Source of the DNA: Bartonella alsatica
Lineage (GTDB): Bacteria > Pseudomonadota > Alphaproteobacteria > Rhizobiales > Rhizobiaceae
NCBI RefSeq assembly: GCF_013388295.1
Contig: NZ_CP058235.1
Coordinates: 1,466,001-1,530,000 of the forward strand
DNA: 64,000 nucleotides
Direction of reading: 5' to 3'
Below are positions 41,278-49,147 of the stretch, piece after piece; position 1 is the stretch's first letter, and each line of letters starts with the position of its first letter. The notes under the pieces were generated by a model. The model had not been told where the DNA came from. It did not search any database and was given only the letters and a program-made list of their open reading frames with translations. A program made the translations under genes and the position numbers.

Positions 41278-42464
41278 GATGGCTCATCCGGAGGATATTG
41301 AGATTTTCGATGTTCAAATTTACTTATCATTTTTTGAAAAACAATTTGAATAACCTCGTTAAGTTTTGTCGGGATACTAATTGTATGATTTGTTAGGAGC
41401 ATGAGAAAAACGAGCATACTCATTCCTATGGGAGTAATATAAAGAAGAGGAACGTATGCAAAATTGCTTTTTGCTTTTTCGGCGAAAAAATATCCCATCC
41501 AATACACTAGTAAAGAGAGGATAATTGCAGAGATGTTTGCAGAGTTACATGCTTGTCGATATGAGCGTGTTTCTCCTGCCGCTGCTAATGCAATTAATGA
41601 AAAAACAATTGGGTAGAGCCATTCAGTAAGTCTACGGTGAAATTCAGCTTTATACTGGAGTGGTTTTCGCTGATAGTAGGAATCTTCCGGGTCAGGGCTT
41701 AGTAAATAAGAAAGAGTCCGGTCTTTTGGGTAAAGTGTGGGTGCTTTATCATTGGGGATGAATTCACTTAAGCTAAAGATATACGAGCTGAATTGAACGA
41801 TCGAAACACTGTCATTTTGATGGTTGATTCTTTCTATCTCACCGTTATTAAGGACTAGAAAATTACCGCTTTTATTACTTACAATTGATGCGTCTGTGGC
41901 ATAATAAAAAAGATCAATTTTAGGATCACGCTGGTCGGCAATGAAAAGACGCCTAAGTGTTCCGTTTGGATTCCGTTCACCAATTTCTATATAAAGATTA
42001 TTGGCTAGTTTTTGGAAGCTACCTTCACTAATAAAGGAATTAATAAGATCAAAATGGGCACTTGCTAGCATTTGTCGCATAGTAAGACGTGCTTGAGGAA
42101 CAACAAAATTAGCTATAAAAAAAGAGGCACATGATGCAACAATAGCGAGAAGAAGAATTGGTTTCCAAACACTGCTTTTGGGAAAACCAGAGGCGCTGAT
42201 GATCGCGAGTTCTGAGTCTTTATTCATGGCTGAAAGAGTGCTCATAATTGCAATCAGTAATGCAAATGGAATGACAAGAAAAATAACAGAAGGAACTAAT
42301 GAGAGTGAAAATTGCAACAGAGTTAGGAGTGTTTGTCTACTTGTTGTTAGAAAATTTATCCTTGCAAGGATTTGCACTGTCCAACTGATACTAATTGCTG
42401 CACTCATGACAGCGCTAAACAGGATAAGAACACGTTTTAGGATGTAAAACTCAATAATACTCAT
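41274..42464 (-). CDS. lptF: LPS export permease LptF
   Basis: LptF is the partner of LptG. The 396 aa protein has the same YjgP/YjgQ layout: N-terminal helices (ILFSAVMSAAISISWTVQIL), the conserved AMNKDSELAIISASGFPKSSVWKP coupling segment, a periplasmic beta-rich domain, and C-terminal helices (VPLLYITPIGMSMLVFLMLL). It starts the envelope operon that runs through lptG, lptD, surA, pdxA and rsmA. Confidence 0.92.
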   Translation of the reverse strand: MSIIEFYILKRVLILFSAVMSAAISISWTVQILARINFLTTSRQTLLTLLQFSLSLVPSVIFLVIPFALLIAIMSTLSAMNKDSELAIISASGFPKSSVWKPILLLAIVASCASFFIANFVVPQARLTMRQMLASAHFDLINSFISEGSFQKLANNLYIEIGERNPNGTLRRLFIADQRDPKIDLFYYATDASIVSNKSGNFLVLNNGEIERINHQNDSVSIVQFSSYIFSLSEFIPNDKAPTLYPKDRTLSYLLSPDPEDSYYQRKPLQYKAEFHRRLTEWLYPIVFSLIALAAAGETRSYRQACNSANISAIILSLLVYWMGYFFAEKAKSNFAYVPLLYITPIGMSMLVFLMLLTNHTISIPTKLNEVIQIVFQKMISKFEHRKSQYPPDEPS

Positions 42465-42836
42465 AAATTGGATAACATCCTCATTCTTTAACTAGAAAAT
42501 AGATATTCTGTATTGCCTTAACTTAAAAATGTTTTATACCTATTGTGCATCTTTACTAAATAAATAGTATAGGGCAATTAGCTGACTTCAACCTATTCTG
42601 CCTACATTATATTTTATTTTCAATGGTAGTCTACAGGGAAACTAGAAAATGAACTGAGACAACCCTTTTTATGAACTTAAGGAATGACAATTTTTCTTTT
42701 TTCTCTTTAAGTACATATGAAAAAATAAGTAATACACACAATAGAAAAAAGAGAAATTGTTGTGTTTTCAATGAGTTTCTTTTATGTTGAAGATGATAGA
42801 AGGTTCTCCTTAAGGGGGGGATTTATTTAAAGAGCT
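42465..42836. other. Divergent gap between lptF (-) and holC (+)
   Basis: About 370 AT-rich bases that must hold promoters in both directions. In many related genomes a leucyl aminopeptidase gene (pepA) lies between these two genes; no trace of it is readable here. Confidence 0.5.
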
Positions 42837-43298
42837 ATGAAGGCTAAGAATGTGGATATTTTATTCTATCATTTGACGCAATCAACATTGGGAGATATTT
42901 TGCCAACGCTTGTGGAGCGTGCTCTAGCTCGTTTTGGTAAGGTAACAATACAATGTGTGAGTAAAGAGCAATGCGATGCTATGGATATGCGTTTATGGGT
43001 TTATGCTGATGAAGCATTTATTGGACATGGAACTGAAAGTGATAAATATCCAAATTTGCAGCCTGTATTTCTTACCACAGGGCAGGAAAATCCGAATGAT
43101 TCAAAGATACGCTTTCTCATAGAGGGAGCAATTTGTTCAGATGTTGATGCTTATCAACGGCTTGTAGTGATATTTGACGGTCGAAACGATGAACAGTTGA
43201 ATCTTGTTCGTGCTCAGTGGAAAAAATATAAAACGGAAAATCATAATTTAACTTATTGGCAGCAGACTGAAGATCGCTGTTGGGAAAAGCAGGTTTGA
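42837..43298 (+). CDS. holC: DNA polymerase III subunit chi
   Basis: Chi links the clamp loader to SSB. The 153 aa protein matches HolC: VDILFYHLTQSTLGDILPTLVERAL at the start, LWVYADEAFIGHGT, PVFLTTGQENPNDSKIRFLI and DAYQRLVVIFDGRNDEQLNLVRAQWK. The strongest upstream purine run (AAGGGGGGG, about 42813-42820) is farther from the ATG than usual, so the start is moderately certain. No partner (holD) is expected in Alphaproteobacteria. Confidence 0.9.
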   Translation: MKAKNVDILFYHLTQSTLGDILPTLVERALARFGKVTIQCVSKEQCDAMDMRLWVYADEAFIGHGTESDKYPNLQPVFLTTGQENPNDSKIRFLIEGAICSDVDAYQRLVVIFDGRNDEQLNLVRAQWKKYKTENHNLTYWQQTEDRCWEKQV

Positions 43299-43451
43299 TG
43301 CGTTTAGCGTCTGTTATTTTTATAGAATTGATAGGAATGATGATCTTACACTCTTTATAGTGAAAGTATTGGGGCGGAGCATTAGGTTTTATTATGATTT
43401 TTCTTTTGGGAACACACAAGATATGGTCTATAATCAAAAAAAATAAACGGC

Positions 43452-43721
43452 ATGATAATGATTGTTGATCGAATTTTGGTTGTTATATGGGCTGTAGTAT
43501 TAGCTTTCTTTTGCGTTTCATGGTTGGGTACAACGCATATTATCTCGCGAATGTTTACTGTGGCTTGTATTAGCAATATTGCAGATATTTTATTCTTTTT
43601 TTTGAGCGCCCTATTTGCTGGAATATTATGGTGGAGTGTACCTCAACCAATGTCTTGGAAAATGAAACTGGCGGCATTTCTACCGCCAGTGTTTATTTTA
43701 TTCTTTTTCATTGCATTTTAA
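43452..43721 (+). CDS. Small membrane protein of unknown function
   Basis: An 89-codon frame predicted to encode three membrane segments (VDRILVVIWAVVLAFFCVSW, ADILFFFLSALFAGILWW and LAAFLPPVFILFFFIAF) separated by short polar stretches. I do not recognise it. No clear ribosome binding site precedes ATG 43452 or 43458. A strong terminator-like hairpin (43667-43690) lies inside its 3' end, and its stop overlaps the stop of the convergent MFS gene. It could be real or a chance frame in AT-rich DNA. Confidence 0.4.
   Translation: MIMIVDRILVVIWAVVLAFFCVSWLGTTHIISRMFTVACISNIADILFFFLSALFAGILWWSVPQPMSWKMKLAAFLPPVFILFFFIAF
43667..43697. terminator. Strong hairpin, likely terminator for the MFS gene
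   Basis: Arms 43667-43674 and 43683-43690 form a perfect eight-base-pair GC-rich stem (ACTGGCGG) with an eight-base loop. T-rich sequence follows on both strands, better on the plus strand (TTTATTTTATTC). It is about 28 bases past the stop of the minus-strand MFS gene and inside the small plus-strand frame. Confidence 0.6.
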
Positions 43722-45007
43722 TTGGAAATTTCATCCTCTGTAAATCCAACAAAGCAAATTAGTGAAATAAAAGAAGCAAGAAGCAAATAATAACCGATAT
43801 AAGAAGTATCAAAATGTTGCACCAGATATTCTGCAATATAAGGTGCAAGGGATGCTCCTACGATACCAGATAAATTGAACGTTATAGAAGCACCAGTGTA
43901 TCGGATTGCAGTTGGATATGGTGAGGCCAAAACAGCACCAAGAGGACTATAAACCATTCCCATGATTGATAAGCCAATGGTAGACATAGCAAGGACTCCT
44001 ATAATTCCAGAATTTAAGAAATAAGGAATTGCAAAAGAATAGATACCGGTAATTATTGTGATCAAAATCATCAATGTTCTCCGCTTAATGCGATCGGCAA
44101 GTTTTCCGGTTAAGATAGTAAAAATTCCGCAAAAAACAGCCCCGATGACTTCTACTTGAAGAGCTTGATAAAATGTCAATTGTAAATGGTTTGTCGAGTA
44201 ACTTAACAAATACGCAGTAACCAAATAAAATAAAACAAATGTCGCTATACCAGAAAATGTTCCAAGAAATAAAATTCGTGGGCATTTTAAGAAGACATCT
44301 ATTATAGGGACGCGTACACGCTCTTTACGCTCAAGCGTTTTTTTAAATTCAACTGTTTCATTAATTGAAAGACGAACCCATAATCCCACAATCATGAGAA
44401 AAACTGAAGCTATAAAAGGAATGCGCCACCCCCATGCTAAAAGTTCGTTGTGATCAAGAAAATGCAACAGACCTAAATAAACAACAATAGATAAGAACAA
44501 ACCGATTGGTACGCCTAATTGAGGAAACATTGCATACCATCCCCGTTTTTCTGGAGGAGCATTTTCTGTTGCGAGCAAAACAGCTCCACCCCATTCGCCT
44601 CCTAATCCCATTCCCTGTCCAATACGACATAGGGTCAAGAAAAATGGTGCCCACCATCCAGCTGTTTCATAAGTAGGAAGAAAACCGATAATGACTGTTG
44701 AGAGACCCATTGTGAGAAGAGCAGCAATAAGTGTGGCTTTTCGTCCAATTTTGTCTCCAAAATGTCCAAAAACAACTGACCCAAAAGGGCGTGCAAAAAA
44801 GGCTGCACCAAAGATCAAGAAAGATTGCAAAATAGCAAGTTGATCATTTTGCGTTGGGAAAAATAAATGAGGAAATATAAGAGCAGCAGCGGTTGCAAAG
44901 ACATAAAAATCAAAGAATTCAATTGTTGGGCCAATAAGACTTGCAAATAAAATTCGACGAGGAGAATTTCCTTTGCTTATACCTTGTATTTCTGCGTTTA
45001 TAGACAT
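43718..45007 (-). CDS. MFS transporter, metabolite:proton symporter type
   Basis: A 429 aa transporter with twelve predicted helices. It has the MFS loop motif as FGHFGDKIGRKATLI between helices 2 and 3, an N-terminal EFFDFYVFATAAALIF typical of the metabolite:H+ symporter group (relatives of ShiA, ProP, KgtP), and GQGMGLGGEWGGAVLLATENAP. The substrate, probably an organic acid or zwitterion, cannot be told. ATG 45007 is used; the frame opens two codons earlier with TTG. It is not part of the flanking core operons and borders the autotransporter region. Confidence 0.82.
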   Translation of the reverse strand: MSINAEIQGISKGNSPRRILFASLIGPTIEFFDFYVFATAAALIFPHLFFPTQNDQLAILQSFLIFGAAFFARPFGSVVFGHFGDKIGRKATLIAALLTMGLSTVIIGFLPTYETAGWWAPFFLTLCRIGQGMGLGGEWGGAVLLATENAPPEKRGWYAMFPQLGVPIGLFLSIVVYLGLLHFLDHNELLAWGWRIPFIASVFLMIVGLWVRLSINETVEFKKTLERKERVRVPIIDVFLKCPRILFLGTFSGIATFVLFYLVTAYLLSYSTNHLQLTFYQALQVEVIGAVFCGIFTILTGKLADRIKRRTLMILITIITGIYSFAIPYFLNSGIIGVLAMSTIGLSIMGMVYSPLGAVLASPYPTAIRYTGASITFNLSGIVGASLAPYIAEYLVQHFDTSYIGYYLLLASFISLICFVGFTEDEISN

Positions 45008-45661
45008 GAACAAAATGTCCCTTTCAGTATATGATAAATCAAATTATGAAACTACCCCCTTATTTATAAAAATTTCAAATCAGTGTCGAGTCGATATTAT
45101 GATTCTTCCATGTATAGAACAATGATTATGGCATGGTGAGCATAGATAGTTATCCTGATATATATCCAAATTAAATACAATAAAGATAGCATTTAAATGG
45201 CATAGAAGATGGAAATATATTTCCATAAATAATAATGTATTTCATCAATATCTTGTGCTGTTTCCTTTAAAATACAGACGTTATTTTAGTCTATTTAGGA
45301 ATCAATCTGAATTTTAGACTAATGTTTAGTATCTTAAAAATATTCAAAATTTTTTTATGGCTGTAATTAAAATACTTTTAGATACATTATTTTTAGGTGC
45401 ATTAATTAAAGTGCTTTGATCTTTTGGTTGTGTGTGGATTTTAAAAGATACAGTGGGGTATTTGATTATATTGATTGCTGCCTATACGATGATATGCCTT
45501 CTTGATAACACGAGATTAGGCAAGGGCGGTGCGATGTTTTATGCGTTTTTTCTAACTATACGAAATTTTTATTTGAAATATATGGAATGTAGTTAATACA
45601 AATAAGTTAAAGCTAAGTTTTGGGGCATTAATGACCAGTGGTTTTCTTGTAAAGATTACCC
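45008..45661. other. Decayed gene-poor DNA upstream of the autotransporter locus
   Basis: AT-rich sequence with no solid gene. A 54-codon frame at 45432-45596 (+, GTG start) would encode a small hydrophobic peptide (GYLIILIAAYTMICLL inside); it has no recognised family and may be a remnant. The rest holds no open frame worth reporting. Confidence 0.45.
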
Positions 45662-45823
45662 GATGTAGATGGAATAGCTGGGCTAGGAAAGACATCTTTA
45701 ACATCAGTAGGCATAAGTGAACATCTAGAAAAAAGAGGAATTATTATCAAAAGTGAAGGGATTAATAGGAAAAGGAGAGAATTCGAAAAGCATACTAAAG
45801 GAATACAGAGCAGAAGGAGATGA
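45662..45823 (+). pseudogene. Remnant resembling a MobA/MobL (Ti-type TraA) relaxase
   Basis: Read in the frame of 45662, the DNA gives about 53 codons ending at TGA 45821. The stretch GKTSLTSVGISEHLEKRGI followed by SEGINRKRREFEKH matches from memory a conserved part of MobA/MobL relaxases, of the form K-T-x-L-T-x-x-G...E-(K/R)-(K/R)-G-I...N-R. The frame is closed by a stop at 45650 and has no start codon, so it is at most a fragment. Conjugative relaxase fragments are common in Bartonella genomes. The match is by eye only. Confidence 0.4.
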
Positions 45824-45862
45824 GTAGCTTGAGGATCAGGAAAGGAGAAAAAAGTCTTTTTT

Positions 45863-46201
45863 ATGCTACTAACAAATTCAAGAATTAATAAGGGTACTAC
45901 TGTTTATATTACCGACCATGATTCTGAGGATTCTGATAAAAAAGTAAATAGCTTTAACTATAAAAATGTAAGGGTGTTCTATTATACGGATTAGAATGGA
46001 GGAAAACTCTATATTGATGAAGCGAGTGTCAGTAAGGATACTACAATTGAGAATGGTAGTATTGAGTTTGTCCAAAATCTGAGTAATTCGGAATATGCTA
46101 TTGTTAAAAAGGGTGGGAGACAAATTATTGAGAGTAGTGCAAAGAACAATTTTTACAATTTTAATAAAGTGTTAAGGCTTTTTTTTAAAATTTTAGATTG
46201 A
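45863..46201 (+). pseudogene. Autotransporter passenger remnant with an in-frame stop
   Basis: The frame from ATG 45863 runs to TGA 46199 and is interrupted once by TAG at 45992. After the stop it reads NGGKLYIDEASVSKDTTIENG and later AIVKKGGRQIIES, the glycine-rich, regularly spaced pattern of AIDA/Ag43-like passenger repeats, similar in style to the neighbouring autotransporters. No signal peptide and no beta-barrel are attached. AAAGGAG (about 45840) lies upstream but too far for a good start. It ends about 65 bases before the intact autotransporter gene. Confidence 0.6.
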
Positions 46202-46266
46202 AAATAAAATTTGCAGAGCTAATTACGTTTTATATTTGCTAAGCCATGAAGGGGGAGGATATAGTT

Positions 46267-48825
46267 ATGCAATATAAGTGGAGACCAAGTTGTTGGGTGC
46301 TCATGATTAGCAGCTGTTTTATTCAGGCAGCTGTTGCAGATGAGGGCGGGGGGCGATTCTTTTGTCAGCCTTCAAGCTATAGTGGAAATGAGAAAATATT
46401 CCGTGATCAATACAATGAGGATGTGGGGACAGGGAAATGCATACTTGGAACATCTAACAATCATGCTCTCGTAGGAATGCGTAGTGAGTTAGGCTCTTTT
46501 GAAAAGCTTAGAAAGGAAAAAGGTATTGGTATATTGGCTAGCAAAATGCAGGATTTTGATAGCGAGAGTGAAGGTAAGGCTAAGCAGTATGTGCAAGGAA
46601 GAAATATTGCACTTTTTAAAAAATCTGAACTCATATTTATTAATGATGGAGCATTTTTAAAAAATTTTGTACTCGATAATAATGGTAAAGCTTACTTTTC
46701 AAATGATGGTGAGAAAGATAATCCAGGGCAATCCATTAATAACACAGTGAGAGATGGAGCAACAATTTACGTTTATGCGGGAGGTTTTAGTAAAAATAGC
46801 AAAGTTGAACGTGGTGGAACTGAAAGTGTTTATGCTGCGAAAGGGAAACAAGGCTTTTCAAAAAATGCTGTAGTTAAGGTAGGTGGACAGCAAAATGTTG
46901 GGAATGGAGGGAAAGCAGAGGGGACAGAAATTTTTGGTGGTAAACAGCTTGTTTTTGGGGAAGGGGAGGTTGGAGGAAAAATTAAAGGGAGTCGTGCTTC
47001 AGATACTGTAATTCATGGTCAAGGCGAACTACTAGGGTTGCAGGAAGTGTACGATGGGGGAATAGTTTGGAATACGAAAGTTATGCAAGGAGGTATACAA
47101 AATGTTACGAAAAAGGCTCAAAGTGCAAAAAATGGTGGTTTTGCGTTTGAAACACAAATCTTTGGTGGCGGTAAACAATATGTTTTAGAAGGAGGAAAAG
47201 CTATTGGTGTCTCTTTAAATGAGACTGCTATTCAGGAAATACATAATGATGGATATGTAAAAAATCTAACAATTAATAACGAATCAAGTTCATGGGTGCA
47301 TGCTGGGGCAACATTAGAAGGTAAGACTCTAGTGAATCATTCTGGACAACTTCATCTTTATGCAGGAAATGAACAATATCGTACTACAGTAGAACACATT
47401 ATTTTAAATGGACGAGATACAAAACTGTACTCTATCACTGATGAGTTTGATGGAAAAAGCTCTCTGATCCAGAAATTAAGCGGTGAGGGGAGTGTTATTT
47501 TTACGTTTACTGGTTCTGATCCGTATTACTCTCAACTTCATGTTAATAATCTTTCAGGAAGTTTACATTTTGAATTCAATACCGCTATTGCACATAATCG
47601 TGGTGATTATCTCTTCGTTGAAGATGGCAAAGGTAATCACACAATAAGCGTTGTTGATTCTGGAGTTGAAATTACCAATCCTTTTTCAAATAAGCGTGAT
47701 TTAATTACTGATCAAAGCGGTGGAGCTCATTTTACTCTGGCAGATCTTTCTGGTGAAAAAATTAACGCTATCGACGGTGGAACCTATATATATGATTTAA
47801 AACAGAGAAATGACGAAAATGGAAAAGTTTGGTTTTTGTCTTCCGATCGTATCAATGGATCAGAACCTTCCATTTCTGCTCCGATAGATCCGTTGTTTCC
47901 TGGGAGGCCGTCAATTACTCCTTCAACTGACGCTGTGCTGTCGACAGCGGCGGCTCCTGGGCTTATTTTTCATAATGAACTGCAAATGATACGTTCTGGA
48001 AGGGGGATTCTGGACAAAAATCGGAAAGATACAGATCTATGGGCTTATGCAATTAAGAACAGAGAACGCGTTGCTACAGATCACACACATTTTAAGCTTG
48101 AGCAGACAGGTCTAGTATTTGGTGCTGATGAGTTGAGTGAATTAACGCATGGAGATTTGTATGTTGGTGGTTTTGGCAGTTATGACCAAGCACGTGTTAT
48201 TCATGCACGAGGCAGTGCTAGCAACCTGAACACTTATAGCATTGGAACGTATGCAACTTATTTTGATAACCGTGGATGGTATCTGGATGGTGTTTTGAAA
48301 TATAATTATTACAGAGATAATCTAAAAGCTGTTTCAACGAATGGTTTAGCCATTCAAAGCGATTATAATCAGTGGGCGATAGGTGGGGCATTTGAGATTG
48401 GTTGTCATTTTGAGACGGCACAGAGAAGCTGGATGCAACCTCATATCAAAGTAACAGGAGTGCAGGTTGAAGGTAAAAAAATCAAACTTTCCAATGGAAT
48501 GACAGGTGATATAAGTCCATTAACTTCATTTCTTAGTGAAGTTGGATTAACAGCAGGGCATGAATTTATTGTTGATGCAGAAACTTCATTAACAGCTTAC
48601 ATTACAGCAGCTTGGTTACGTGAGAATATAGATGATAATTCCACAACGATTAATAACCAGCATCAGTTTATTATGGACTTGTCTGGAAATGCGGGTAAAT
48701 TGGGAATTGGTTTGAACAGTTTTATCAATGACAAATTAAAGCTTTATGTAGAAGCTCATTATCTTAAAGGACATAAGATTAAGCAGTCACTTCAAGGTAG
48801 TTTAGGATTACGCTATAGGTACTAA
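46267..48825 (+). CDS. Autotransporter with AIDA/pertactin-like passenger and C-terminal beta-barrel
   Basis: A type V secreted surface protein of 852 aa. It has a signal peptide (MQYKWRPSCWVLMISSCFIQ..., probable cut after AVA at residue 24), a beta-helical passenger with glycine-rich repeats (for example GGGKQYVLEGGKAIG, GGIQNVTKKA), a pertactin-like region (DYLFVEDGKGNHTISVVDSGVEI), a linker, and an autotransporter beta-barrel from about residue 569 (HNELQMIRSGRGILD) ending in the outer-membrane signature LGLRYRY. ATG 46267 follows GGGGGAGG; ATG 46246 is upstream of it. Such proteins are likely adhesins in Bartonella; the ligand is unknown. The barrel is paralogous to that at 50.7-51.6 kb. 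Confidence 0.88.
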   Translation: MQYKWRPSCWVLMISSCFIQAAVADEGGGRFFCQPSSYSGNEKIFRDQYNEDVGTGKCILGTSNNHALVGMRSELGSFEKLRKEKGIGILASKMQDFDSESEGKAKQYVQGRNIALFKKSELIFINDGAFLKNFVLDNNGKAYFSNDGEKDNPGQSINNTVRDGATIYVYAGGFSKNSKVERGGTESVYAAKGKQGFSKNAVVKVGGQQNVGNGGKAEGTEIFGGKQLVFGEGEVGGKIKGSRASDTVIHGQGELLGLQEVYDGGIVWNTKVMQGGIQNVTKKAQSAKNGGFAFETQIFGGGKQYVLEGGKAIGVSLNETAIQEIHNDGYVKNLTINNESSSWVHAGATLEGKTLVNHSGQLHLYAGNEQYRTTVEHIILNGRDTKLYSITDEFDGKSSLIQKLSGEGSVIFTFTGSDPYYSQLHVNNLSGSLHFEFNTAIAHNRGDYLFVEDGKGNHTISVVDSGVEITNPFSNKRDLITDQSGGAHFTLADLSGEKINAIDGGTYIYDLKQRNDENGKVWFLSSDRINGSEPSISAPIDPLFPGRPSITPSTDAVLSTAAAPGLIFHNELQMIRSGRGILDKNRKDTDLWAYAIKNRERVATDHTHFKLEQTGLVFGADELSELTHGDLYVGGFGSYDQARVIHARGSASNLNTYSIGTYATYFDNRGWYLDGVLKYNYYRDNLKAVSTNGLAIQSDYNQWAIGGAFEIGCHFETAQRSWMQPHIKVTGVQVEGKKIKLSNGMTGDISPLTSFLSEVGLTAGHEFIVDAETSLTAYITAAWLRENIDDNSTTINNQHQFIMDLSGNAGKLGIGLNSFINDKLKLYVEAHYLKGHKIKQSLQGSLGLRYRY

Positions 48826-48883
48826 ATAATACGTTTGTGTGCTGATTAATCTTAGTAATTTACTTATTTGTGTGGCTAAACAT

Positions 48884-48921
48884 CCAATGTTTATATACTC
48901 TTAGGAGTGTATAGACATTGG
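48884..48921. repeat. Long perfect-length inverted repeat after the autotransporter gene
   Basis: Arms 48884-48900 and 48905-48921 pair over 17 bases (two G-T wobbles on the plus strand) with a four-base TTAG loop. It is 58 bases past the autotransporter stop. No T run follows on the plus strand, so it is not a standard intrinsic terminator, but it could stop or protect the transcript. Confidence 0.65.
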
Positions 48922-49147
48922 GGGGTATCATACGCCTTAGTCAAAGGCGATGACATTTTTTCATCTATTACAATCTCAGATTAAAAGCTTCTTTGTTGAT
49001 TTATTGTCACAATTTTTAGTTGTTTTTAAAATAATACACTATAAAAATGTATTTAGATATAAATAAAACACATTACGATACATTTTGCAGTGAGTTTACC
49101 CGCTATAGTTGTGTGGCGTTTATCTAATGATTGATATTGCAGGGTTG
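48922..49147. promoter_or_regulatory. Upstream region of the second autotransporter gene
   Basis: AT-rich spacer between the inverted repeat and the broken second autotransporter. It should have carried that gene's promoter. I cannot place -35 and -10 boxes with confidence. Confidence 0.3.
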
